From NCBI GenBank assembly GCA_944548615.1, contig OX155978.1, forward strand, positions 8,796,519 through 8,860,518: a DNA stretch of 64,000 nucleotides, in the 5' to 3' direction. The notes under the pieces are model-generated. The model ran no database searches. It saw nothing but the letters and a program-made list of their open reading frames with translations, and was not told the DNA's origin. Below, one piece after another: positions 55,522-64,000 of this stretch. Both the position numbers and the translations under genes were made by a program. The stretch is from Micropterix aruncella (lineage: Eukaryota; Arthropoda; Insecta; Lepidoptera; Micropterigidae). How positions within the stretch are numbered: position 1 is the first letter of the stretch; each line of letters begins with the position of its first letter.

Positions 55522-56398
55522 CAGTGTTACCAACTTAGGCGATATATAGCCAATTAGGCTACCTTGAATGGATTATCGGCGACTAAAAAATAGCACAAAA
55601 CGCCTGTCGCCGATTTAGGCTACACCAATTGTTCTATTTTAATATGGACGGCGAGGACGATTTTGTTTATTTCCAACATAATGACGCCGAACATATAAGT
55701 AACTTGTAGGGTTTTTAAAATAAATAAATTTCTCATGTGTTAAACATAAGTTGAAATGGTTTAGTTTAATATTTTTGTAAGTATGTATTTGCTTTTTGTA
55801 AACTCTCTGTGTAAAAGTTTAAAGTAAAGTAAAGTTTAAAGGAAATATTGTTATATATTTCTGTAATCATGATAGGTTTTTGGTCATTTTACATTCTACA
55901 TTTATGTATGGTTCGTGGTATTTTGTTCACAAATATATTAGTTTTATGCAAACTGGTAATCTTAGCACGTAGGTAATTTGTTTTAATTTATCATACAATC
56001 TTATTCCATCGAATGATTTTATTTTATGTAATAAGCTTGGTATTTTTTTCTAAAAAACATCTGTAACTGCCTACAATTATTTCAATTCTTTTATTTAGAC
56101 CTACGACCTGCAATCCTTTTCATTGGCAAAAAAAACTAGAACTCGTTTTTCCAAAAAGTTGTCGAAATCGGGTAGATTGGTGTAGATTGGTGGGTTTGCA
56201 ACCATCTTTGTCATTCAATTTGTCGCTTCAAAATAGGGATTCCACCAATTAGTATTTTTTTATTGCCTTACCATACCAAGGTACTTGTCATTTTTGAAGT
56301 CGCGATTTTTTAGGCAACGATTTTTGCAAAACGGCTTCTTTAGGCTATCTTTTCTGGTGCCATCGGCGACTATTCATTAGCAACACTTGGCAACACTG
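55522..56398. mobile_element. Non-autonomous hAT-like element (877 bp)
   Basis: Ends are CAGTGTTACCAACTTAGG and, inverted, CAGTGTTGCCAAGTGTTG. The exact 8-bp duplication ATTTCATG lies at 55514-55521 and 56399-56406. The interior is AT-rich without transposase. GGCGATATATAGCC and ATCGGCGACTA repeats occur near the ends. Confidence 0.9.
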
Positions 56399-56454
56399 AT
56401 TTCATGCAATCAGCTGAAGTTCACGTCATGGGAGACAGAACGACCCGATGCCAT

Positions 56455-56500
56455 TATAACTCCCTGGGCTGACGGGTTCGCCCGTTGTGATTGATACACC
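56455..56500 (-). mobile_element. 5' end fragment of the GC-rich retroposon family
   Basis: On the minus strand, ATCACAACGGGCGAACCCGT continues CAGCCCAGGGAGTT, matching the first 45 bp of the family. Its position 62 bp before an exon is notable. Confidence 0.65.
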
Positions 56501-56562
56501 ATTGTGTCACTTTTTCCAATGGTCTGCGTAAATTCTGATAATATTTGATATCATTTATTTAG

Positions 56563-56657
56563 ATGCACCACAGTGCCAGGCAGGAGGCATGAGAGTCTTC
56601 CGAGCAGCCAGAGGCGAAATCATATCGATAACCTGCAATCTCGATGCCAATCCAAGC
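56563..56657 (+). CDS. Sidestep-family receptor, exon with Ig4 first half
   Basis: The acceptor is ATCATTTATTTAG and the donor GTAAGA. It takes one base from the previous exon and ends in phase 0. The protein is (Y)APQCQAGGMRVFRAARGEII, then SISITC-type strand ISITCNLDANPS. YAPxC and C-x-L/V-DANP are hallmarks of the sidestep-family Ig4 start. The exon is short (95 bp), and the following exon supplies the core W. Confidence 0.9.
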
Positions 56658-57028
56658 GTAAGAAAATATTCCTCATTAATTTTATATCGGGATTGGATGA
56701 CTGCTTTTGATCTTAGTCTGGCAACATTAGCCGTTGCATGATAGGTATTAGATTACTCAATGCCATAGTACGCTTTGGCAACTCTTCTGCGCAGGAAACA
56801 TGCAGGTAGTGCTGATAGCATTGTCTGGCGAAACTAATAGAAATTTATTTGGCATAACTAATGCATTGTAATAACATTAATAATGAATGTTTTTTTTATA
56901 AAGGAATGATTGATTGTAAAAACCAAGTATTTAACCAGTGATAACAATAATAACATAAAATTATTTTTATACTGGCTGATTACATCACAGAAATAATACA
57001 GAGAGATATAATACCATCTATTATTATA
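56658..57028. other. Intron with interspersed repeat
   Basis: 56735-56870 is the inverted partner of the repeat at 42805 (AGTACGCTTTGGCAAC, ATGCAGGTAGTGCTGATAGC). The rest is AT-rich. Confidence 0.55.
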
Positions 57029-57364
57029 TACAGTAGCGAGCACAGAAATCTTTCCAGACTGAAAATATCAGTTTTTTTAAATATTTTTTTTATTGTGATT
57101 TCTTGATAGCTTTTCAGTCCAAATTATGAAGCAACACTGTTTAAAAATGATATACAAAAAAAGTGTCTATTTAGTGATGTGCAAATTTTTTTTTTTATAA
57201 TTTTATAGTTAATTTGAAGATTTTCGATTTTTTTGCACAAATATGAAAAATGCTCATATAGTTTTAAAAACCACATATTTATTTAAAATAAAATTACATG
57301 GATACATAACCCTAAGAATTATCAAAAACCAACAAAATCAGTACTTTGTTGTTCCTCCTTTTTT

Positions 57365-59170
57365 TTAAATTACTGCTTCAATACGTTTTGGCATGGTTTT
57401 GACCAAGTGTTGTATGTAGTCTGAGTAAAAAATTTCAAACCGCACTTTTTCGATGATTTTTTTAAGGTTTTCCTTCGACAAAGGCTTTAGTTTATTTATT
57501 TCGATTGCGGTTTTATGCCACAAGTTCTCGATAGGTTTCAGATCAGGACTATTTCCAGGCCAATCCAGTGTTGGAATTCCATAAATTTTCACATATTCTT
57601 TTACCTAAAAATTATTTTAATAGTGTTATATTTTTTAAATATTTTTTTTTGAACATTATAATGTTTTTGAACATAATAATCACAGTGTCAGAAAAAATAA
57701 TACTTACAGTTATTGCTCGGTGACACGGTGCAGAGTCATCTTAGAAAATGCACTCAGAAATATAGGAATAGTGCATTTCAATTGACAGGAATAAATACTC
57801 TTCCAAATTTTTTTTGTAAACTTCTGCATTCACAGTTCCTTTTATGAATGCTAATTGCCCCACTCCATAAAAGGAGAAACATCCCCAGACCACTTGTCCA
57901 GCAGGATGCTTCACTGTTGGTCTAAACCCGAATCTATAGTCGAGTATTGATCATTACTCGAGTACCGAGCAGTACTCGAGTAATACTTGAGTACCAGTTT
58001 TCATTTTATAGTCGAGTATTGAGAAGGCGAGTAATACTCGAGTATTACTCAGAGCTCAGTATCCGTCTGGCGATACTTGAGACTTGAGAGCTACTTGGCT
58101 TGGAGCTGTCAAAACTTTTCGTTTTAAATATTCGTTGATGCATGTGTATATTATTGTATTTACGTATTATTTCGTAAAATGGTGGAGTTTCTACAGGGGC
58201 TAGAGGAAATTGAGAAAATATTTGTCGTCGGTGGTGCGGCAGCACGGTCTTGAGGGCACAATTTGTTTTCTCCAAATCGAAGTCCAAATAAAACAAAGTC
58301 CAAAATAAAACGCAGCAGCCGATATGAGGGCATTACGCGAAAAATCGGGATATTGATTCTTACGCGCGCTTTGAAAGAATTCATGAAGTTAGAATCGAAC
58401 TGTCAAATCGTGGCGACAACAAATTGGCGTTTTTTTTTTAAATCACCGCCTATAAATTAAAATATACTTCATATTTTTAGAAAAACATCAATAAAATGGT
58501 ATAAATGCTCTCTGTAAATCGTCATCATAATTTTAGATGTAAAATAAAAGATTAGTAGTTTGTTTTCGAATAAATTACGAAATATTTGATTTTTTCCATG
58601 TTTTCCCCTCTACTCAGGTATTACTCAGCTGAGTCGATGAACGATATTCGTCTATAGAACGCATCCAATACTTAAGTACTATTTGGCACCTGAGTAATAC
58701 TTGGTTGAGTAAAGACTCAAGTAATGATTAATACTCGACTATAGATTCGAGTGAGACACTCATCGCTTTAAACATTCTCCAGATCTTCATCTCATGTACT
58801 AAATTCCATCCAATCCAAATAAATTAAATTTACTCTCATCGGAGAAAAAACCTCGTCGCCAATCGATTTCAGTCAAAGTTTTATATTTTTCAGCCCATTC
58901 TAAGCAAGCAATGTGCATTTTTTGGTCAGTAGTAGCTTTTTTGCAGGCCACCTGGCAAAAAAGCCGCTCTCCTGGAGTCTTCAGCGTACGGTGTGAACAC
59001 CCACTTCAGAAGCACCAGCCTTTATGAACTCTGTCCTTATATCCACAGCACTTTTGAATCGATTCTGCAAACAGATTCGCTTCAACAGTCGATCCTCAGC
59101 ATGTGTTGTCTTTTTTTATGCCCGGTACCTTTTTTTCGCTCTAGACTTGCAGAACCTTTAATTTTTTTTT
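57365..59170 (-). pseudogene. Tc1-like DD34E transposase, interrupted, with an intron
   Basis: From the N side: HTH-linker remnants (VHTVRRRLQESGLFARWPAK near 58985), AEKYKTLTEIDWRRG, and FFSDESKFNLFGLDG with the first Asp near 58845. The nested element interrupts here. Then FRPTVKHPAGQVVWGCFSFY and the second Asp in DDSAPCHRAIT, preceded by a stop where Gln is expected. A GT-AG intron of about 97 nt follows (57607-57703, GTAAGT...TTTTTAG). The last exon VKEYVKIYGIPTLDWPGNSP, DLKPIENLW holds the Glu. After removal of the intron, D and E are separated by 34 residues. The tail ends at 57365. Confidence 0.82.
57930..58750. mobile_element. TIR element with clustered TACTCGAGTA sites
   Basis: Ends CGAATCTATAGTCGAGTATT and, inverted, the same 20 bp, extending less perfectly through ATCATTACTYGAGT. 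Near the left end the 10-mer TACTCGAGTA and close variants recur many times in 150 bp. No clear transposase. It sits inside the Tc1 transposase. Confidence 0.75.
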
Positions 59171-59299
59171 ACAATCTAACACTGCAGTGTGACTGCATCA
59201 AATCTGAACTGCTATAGCTCTGGAACTCACTTTTTGCGTCGCCAAAGTTAAAATTGTATTTTTTTGTAAAACGCTAATTGCTTAAATTTTGGGATTTAT

Positions 59300-59940
59300 A
59301 ATCCTACTTGGGATTTATAATCGATAACAAGTAGCAACTGCACCAACATATCGATGCTTTATGTGATAAATTGGGGAAGAGCGTACTACGTACTATATCG
59401 CATAACTGCGTTTCTCGATTTACTTGCGCTGCGCATGTGTTACTTTGCATATGTTCATTTGCTGTTAACGTATGGCGTAGAATTATAGGGGCTGGCAGTT
59501 GACAAGGCAGGAACCCTTCACTATGCAAAAGCGTGCCGTACGCGCAATAGCGCGTGTGCCGCTTGATACGCCTGCAAAGCCTCTGTTTAGAGATCTGTGC
59601 ATCACAACACTGCCGTCCATCTATAAATTTTTGCAGAAATCTCGTCGAATTCAAAATGAATGGTTAGCATCACCATTATCCAACAAGATCCCAAAGTCAT
59701 GCATTATCCAAATCAGAGAGACTAGCAGTCTACAACAAACTCAACAATCACATTCGACAATCTCAATCACTTGGCGTGTTTAAGAGTCACCTTTAAAAGT
59801 ATCTACCAGATAAGGCACTTTACCAAACGGAACTGCCATGAAAGTCACCGACCGTAGTCGTGCCATAATTCACAAAAATATTAAGACTTGATGTCAACAC
59901 ATTGAAAGTCACAATAAAACTGGTCTTATTATTTGAGTAA
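59300..59940 (+). pseudogene. LINE C-terminal relic nested in the Tc1 element
   Basis: A decayed first frame is followed by NVWRRIIGAGS, then LTRQEPFTMQKRAVRAIARV, TPAKPLFRDLCITTLPSIYK. The 3' UTR AACTGCCATGAAAGTCACCG matches the LINE at 49776-51760, so both belong to one family. Confidence 0.78.
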
Positions 59941-60054
59941 GACCCTATTCAGGTAGAATAAAATAAAGGGTGGGGGTAATTAGTCCTTAGAACTAATTTA
60001 TACCTGCATTAGTCCTTTCTAATAGGTGGAAAGATTTCAGTGCTCGCTACTGTA

Positions 60055-60472
60055 AGAACATTAAAGTGCGTAATTATTACATATTGAAACTTGTTTACCA
60101 AATTAAAATTTACCATCTTTTAATAAATAATATTAATAAAATAAGTGTTATTAAAATTCTTGTGTTATTATAATAAATGTTATTAAAATAATATTTTATT
60201 TTGAGATAGGATTCCATATAGAGTTTTGAGGAACGCCCTCTATTGGGCCACTGAATATAAGAAAAGATTAATCAATGTTTGGAACTATGATTGCCATCTA
60301 CACGTTGCGTTTTGTAGTAAAATCCTAGCTGCCAAAACGTCATAAGGCATTGAGCAATTTAATACACTGTATAATCAATCATTATATGTAGCTTTGAGGA
60401 AAATTTCAGTTTTCAAGAAACGATCCTCTACCGTCTATATAAATCTAACGTTGAGCAAATTTTATATTTCAG
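60055..60472. other. AT-rich intron with interspersed repeat
   Basis: 60265-60365 matches the repeat at 40255-40375 (CCATCTACACGTTGCGTTTT, CTGCCAAAACGTCATAAGGC). Ends in the acceptor of the next exon. Confidence 0.6.
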
Positions 60473-60584
60473 GAAAATGTACAGTACAGATGGTGGTTCA
60501 ATGAGACATCGCATTCGAGGCGCGAGCTGGCCACCACGGCGATGAGTCAACACTATCCAACGCCAGAAGAAAAAGGAACCTCAG
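60473..60584 (+). CDS. Sidestep-family receptor, exon with Ig4 middle
   Basis: The acceptor is AATTTTATATTTCAG. The donor GTCTGT is weaker than the others. It is read from phase 0 and leaves one base. The protein is ENVQYRWWFNETSHSRRELA, then TTAMSQHYPTPEEKGTS. V-x-Y-R-W-x-F-N is the Ig4 C-strand with its core Trp. The following exon continues in phase. Confidence 0.85.
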
Positions 60585-60864
60585 GTCTGTTCATTTCTAT
60601 TAACAAAGTTCTTTTGTTTCTTTGCTTTCACATTTTAGTACGAAATGGGGAAAATATTGCCTTTCTGGAGATTTAGCTCATCTAGTGCTTTTATAGTCAA
60701 CGCATTGTCGTCAAACTAAGTTGGCAGACCTGCTTCTATGACCTAGAGCTTGATTGAGAGTATTGAGGCATATGAGGAACATTTTAAAAAAACAAGAACA
60801 TTAAAAACTCTCTCATCTCGTATTTTAACGTTTCCGGCCTTTTAATGAAAAATACATATTTTGA
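60585..60864. other. Intron start, unassigned
   Basis: No repeat or gene could be identified before the mariner relic. Confidence 0.4.
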
Positions 60865-61335
60865 AGCGAAACAAAATTTATTTCTGGACGTAGTCTCCCT
60901 GCAATTCAATACATTTGTTACAACGTTTCTTTCATCCTTTTAAACCGTCAAAAAAATATATGTTTTAAACCGGAAAAGAAATTGAAACTTCATTTCGAAA
61001 TGCAACATGTCCATCTGACATGTTTATCCATATGCGCTTTTGGTCGCTAGTGAACAAGCGCGGCACCCAGCGCGCAGATAATTTTTCATATCCAAATCTT
61101 GATGTAAAATCTTGTGCATCAATTCAGATGATATCCCACAAGCCTCAGCAATATTCTTAATAGTCAATCAACTATCTTCCATCACAGTTTGATGCAAAAA
61201 TCTACTATTTCGTCAGTTGTAGCGGTTTTCAGGTGCCCGAAAGGTTCCTCATCTAAAATGCTCGTACGACCATGTTTGCACTCGGCCACCCAATATTTGA
61301 CCATCAAATAAAGGGGAGGCTTAGCCATGTACAGA
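60865..61335 (-). pseudogene. mariner-type transposase relic with internal deletion
   Basis: On the minus strand, VKYWVAECKHGRTSILDEEP is followed by LKTATTDEIVDFCIKL, VGYHLN and a degraded ILH-type helix: the N-terminal HTH of mariner. It jumps to a C-terminal piece KKRCNKCIELQGDYVQK. The whole catalytic DDD core is missing, as in deletion derivatives. Confidence 0.78.
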
Positions 61336-61600
61336 GTGTAACTCATCTTTTATTTCCTGGCTCTTTTTCCTTTTCAAATAAGGGGGAGCTAACGGGCCAA
61401 TGAAGGGTTGGCCACGATGACCCAGGGTCGGTCATACTCACGGGTCAACACCCATCCGACAGCCTTCACGCACGGGGTGCGAACCTGGGTAGGACTCTAG
61501 GGGGCGAATCCAGTTTCCCCTGGGAATCAAACCTCTGGCGCTCCTGGACGGTCTGCGCACCGTGCGGCGCAAGCCAATCGATTGTGCACTCCGACTAACA

Positions 61601-62261
61601 TATTGAGATGTCAACCACAACGGGCGAACCCGTCACCGCAGGACGTTTTAACGATTCTTCGTTCTATCGACCGTGCAGTGAGCGTAGAAGACTTTGGACA
61701 TAACAAATCCGACGTCTAGCTACGCCACAACCCGCAAGAAGCCAACGCCTTTACCGCGAGATAGCCAGTACGTTACCTGGCGGGCCGACCCTCGCGCCCT
61801 TGCTTCCAATTGTGACCAGATTACTCCGGTCTCTCGATTGGTTCCGAGTTCGAGGTCGCTTGCGCGGTCCTCTCCCTTACGAAGCGGTGAAACGGTGTGC
61901 ACCGAATCTGTCGCGGACCAAGGCGTCCTTTGCCCGACTCTGAACCGGGATCGGATGGCCAATGGTCATTTCAAGAGCAGTCGCCGTAAGGTAGGCAACC
62001 ACCCCCGCTCTATAGGAAACAATACAGTTCCCAGACTCCCCCGACTGTTAGTCGGAGAGCACAATCGATTGGCTTGCGCCGCTTGGTGCGCAGACCGTCC
62101 AGGAGCGCCAGAGGTTTGATTCCCAGGGGAGACTGGTTGACCCAGTGTCCTACCCAGGTTCGCACCCCATGCGTGGAGGCCATCGGATGGGTGTTGACCC
62201 GTGAGTGTGACCGACCCTGAACACATGGGTCATCGTGGCCACCTCATCATGGGCCCGTTAG
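61601..62261 (+). mobile_element. GC-rich retroposon, copy C2, nested in C1
   Basis: A full-length + copy from TATTGAGATGTCAACCACAA to CATCATGGGCCCGTTAG. Flanks CTCCGACTAACA (left) and CTCCCCCGACTAACA (right) are a near duplication of the C1 site. A 141-codon frame (61694-62119) is shared in part with copy A, but the opposite strand is equally open, so it is not taken as a gene. Confidence 0.78.
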
Positions 62262-62278
62262 CTCCCCCGACTAACAGT

Positions 62279-62450
62279 TAAGAGTTTCAAGGCGATAGGT
62301 GAGGGCAGCAAACCCCGCCCACCGCCCGGGCAGTTATAACGACGAGGGTCGTCTTGTCTGCCCGGGATGTCGTGCTACGACAACCCTGCGCGTACCAGAA
62401 GGGTAAAACGCGCAGGGGGTGAAATAGGGTAAACCACCCCCCCCGTACCG
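62279..62450. mobile_element. 172-bp structured insert with 14-bp duplication
   Basis: Flanked by exact CCCCGACTAACAGT (62265-62278 and 62451-62464). Consecutive perfect stems: CCCGGGCAG/CTGCCCGGG (62325-62366, with inner ACGAC/GTCGT), TGTCG/CGACA (62368-62382) and CCCTGCGCGT/ACGCGCAGGG (62384-62417). A bulged GGTG..GGC/GCCCACC precedes them. The compact hairpin chain suggests a structured RNA or a small retroposon. Identity unknown. Confidence 0.65.
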
Positions 62451-62904
62451 CCCCGACTAACAGTCGGGGGAGTCTGGTAACTGTATTGTTTCCTATAGAG
62501 CGGGGTGGTTGCGTACCTTACGGCGACTGCTCTTGAAATGACCATTGGCCATCCGATCCCGGTTCAGAGCCGGGCAAAGGTCGCCTTGGTCCGCGATAGA
62601 TTCGGTATACACCGTTTCACCGCTTCGTAAGGGAGAGGACCGCGCAAGCGACCTCGAACTCGGAACCAATCGAGAGACCGTAGAAATCTGCTCACAATTG
62701 GAAGTAAGGGCGCGAGTGTCTCGAGCCGCCGGGTATTATTCCTGGCTATCTCGCGGTAAGGAGTTGGTCTCTTACGGGTTGTGGCGTAGCTAGACGTCGG
62801 ATTGTTTTGTCCAAAGTCTTCTACGCTCACTGCAGGTCGATAGAACGACTAATCGTTAAAACGTCCTGTGGTGACGGGCTCACCCGTTGTAGTTGACAAC
62901 TCAA

Positions 62905-63089
62905 TATTTTCAAATGAAGGAATTTTAACGCCGCGTGATACTTGATTTTCTCCATTGTTGACAATGCCAACTGAAAACTTTAGAAGAGTGTCATAGACAA
63001 AGTAATAATCAGAATGACTTGAAATATAAACGGTTTATCAGACGGAAGGAGAATATTTTTTTCTACAGTTACCTTATGACAATGAGTTA
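62905..63089. other. Short unassigned stretch
   Basis: Begins with the right target duplicate of copy C1. Nothing else supported. Confidence 0.4.
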
Positions 63090-63660
63090 CCTTATGACAT
63101 ACTTGCTAAGACAGGAGCAAACTGAACGTTATACGGCCCTAAACCTTACTATGGCGTACCAAAAAGCCTTGCAAACTTAATGCTCAAACAGATATATTTA
63201 GAACAATCCGTCAACCACTGGAACAACACGCCAGGGTTGAATCATTCCAAAGCGCTAATCAAGGCTTACGACTGTAAGACTGCCCTTGAGGCATTATCGC
63301 TAAATAGGAACAATCTACGCATATTGGTGAGGGCGCTCACGGGGCATTGTGGCCTGAACAAACGCATGTTTAACCTGAAGCTCCGAGACTCAAAAATGTG
63401 CAGGTTCTGCCAAGGGGCAGAGGAAACTCCCCAGCACCTCATGTGCGAGTGTGGCCCGCTGATGCGTAAAGATACACCCGCTTGGGTGGTCATTACCTCC
63501 AACCTGAGGAAGTAAAACAATCTGGCGCCAAAAGCCTGCTGCGGTTCTTAAATGACACGAGGCTTAGCGCAGAAGTAGGTGGTGAACACAATATCAGCAA
63601 TGGTTGCAGTGTTACAAGGCTCATAAGGACCTTAGAAAAGCCCCACTCTACAAATAAAAA
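63090..63660 (+). pseudogene. LINE C terminus (I/R1-like)
   Basis: The frame reads LGQSVNHWNN-type text: LEQSVNHWNNTPGLNHSKAL, RILVRALTGHCGLNKRMFNL, CRFCQGAEETPQHLMCECGP. A shift near 63478 leads to GGHYLQPEEVKQSGAKSLLR, FLNDTRL. C-x-x-C...H...C with TGHCGLN is the zinc-binding tail of I/R1-type LINEs, after the RNase H domain. Confidence 0.78.
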
Positions 63661-63752
63661 TAAAAAATAAATGCCTTATGACATTTAGACAGTACTTTTT
63701 TACTTGTTTTTGGAATTAATTATTTTAAAATATTTTTTATAATTATTTTTAG

Positions 63753-63866
63753 GTATTCTTCAATACAAGGTGGACTCATCATCGGACTATGGTTGGGTCA
63801 TATGTTCAGCTACGAACTCGGTTGGAGAGCAGAGATCGCCTTGCGTCTACCAAGTAGTACCAGCTG
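63753..63866 (+). CDS. Sidestep-family receptor, exon with Ig4 end
   Basis: The acceptor is TTATAATTATTTTTAG and the donor GTAATG. It takes one base and leaves one. The protein is (G)ILQYKVDSSSDYGWVICSAT, then NSVGEQRSPCVYQVVPA. DYGxxxC-x-A-x-N-x-x-G-x-Q-x-x-PC-x-(F/Y)-x-(I/V)-VPAG closes sidestep-family Ig4, with the second Ig cysteine in VICSATN. The next exon (Ig5) lies beyond the window. Confidence 0.93.
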
Positions 63867-63944
63867 GTAATGTTTATTTAAAATATTTATATACCTACAT
63901 TAAGTGTAACAAGAATAAGAAAAAGTTTAATTCAGGAAAAAAAT

Positions 63945-64000
63945 CGATTGTCACTACCGGCAAGTAGCCAAGGACTTATGTACGGATTTTGAGGGTGATG
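63945..64000. repeat. Start of an interspersed repeat, cut by the window end
   Basis: ACCGGCAAGTAGCCAAGGAC is related to text near 8190 and 31650. The element runs off the window. Confidence 0.5.

Larger units (their letters stand above)
57031..60052 (-). mobile_element. Tc1-like element, 3 kb, with two nested insertions
   Basis: Inverted ends CAGTAGCGAGCACAGAAATC/TTTCCA and CAGTAGCGAGCACTGAAATC/TTTCCA (26 bp, one mismatch) are each flanked by TA (57029-57030, 60053-60054). The minus-strand transposase lies inside. A TIR element (57930-58750) and a LINE (59300-59940) inserted later and account for about half the length. Confidence 0.88.
61389..62904 (-). mobile_element. GC-rich retroposon, copy C1 (split by two insertions)
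   Basis: The minus-strand 5' half (62904-62465) starts TTGAGTTGTCAACTACAACG. The 3' half (61600-61389) ends AACCCTTCATTGGCCCGTTAG. The flanks TTTTCAAATAAGG (left, 61371) and TTTTCAAATGAAGG (right, 62907) form a near-exact 13-14-bp duplication. Copy C2 (+) and a 172-bp insert lie between the halves. Confidence 0.78.

Noticed and set aside
38402..62830. Arg/Ser/Pro-rich frames of 66-141 codons in the GC-rich repeats
   Set aside because: Open frames occur on both strands of the same repeat, are not open in copy B, and match no protein family. They are best explained by GC-rich composition. Partial sharing between copies A and C2 follows from their common origin.

Overview
This is a repeat-rich eukaryotic window, most likely from a moth or butterfly (Lepidoptera). 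The reasons are canonical GT/AG introns, a sidestep-family neuronal receptor gene, a 28S rRNA fragment that reads as insect rDNA, Helitrons of the common lepidopteran type (TC start, GC hairpin, CTAG end), tRNA-type SINEs, and many 5'-truncated LINEs. The species assignment is inference. No prokaryotic gene, operon or CRISPR array is present.

The main host gene is on the + strand. Seven exons (34746-34897, 39284-39428, 44470-44600, 53189-53342, 56563-56657, 60473-60584, 63753-63866) join in compatible phases. They encode about 300 residues, read as Ig2, Ig3 and Ig4 of a sidestep-family cell-surface protein. The signal peptide and Ig1 should lie upstream of the first exon and were not found in the window; Ig5, FN3 and the membrane segment should follow downstream. 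Introns of 3.2-8.6 kb are filled with nested transposons. In the 8.6 kb intron, on the minus strand, lie two tandem C2H2 zinc-finger genes. One (45972-46727) is open except for a single in-frame TAG; the other (47214-47967) is decayed.

Region by region. 1-4.5 kb: Helitron pieces, palindromes and three LINE relics. 4.5-6.6 kb: two head-to-head Penelope-like element (PLE) copies that form a giant inverted repeat. 6.9-7.4 kb: 28S rRNA fragment. 8.3-9.9 kb: a Harbinger-like element with a Myb/SANT relic, then a 2 x 272 bp tandem repeat. 10-16 kb: LINE relics and a GC-rich retroposon. 16-18.5 kb: a (TA)n array and a pogo-like transposase relic. 20-31 kb: LINEs (one with an intact 593-codon RT frame), two hAT-like elements with exact 8-bp target duplications, a tRNA-type SINE and a TA-flanked TIR element. 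32-34.5 kb: three (TA)n arrays, two of them bracketing a TIR element. 34.7-64 kb: the sidestep-like gene with Helitron, LINE, hAT, Tc1, mariner and retroposon insertions.

The most unusual material is a GC-rich (about 640-670 bp) poly(A)-less repeat family. Two copies have exact 14-15 bp target-site duplications inside LINEs, and one copy is nested in another. Next to these is a 172-bp highly structured insert with its own 14-bp duplication. Also notable are the PLE inverted pair with recurrent hammerhead-like tails and the zinc-finger gene interrupted only by one stop codon.
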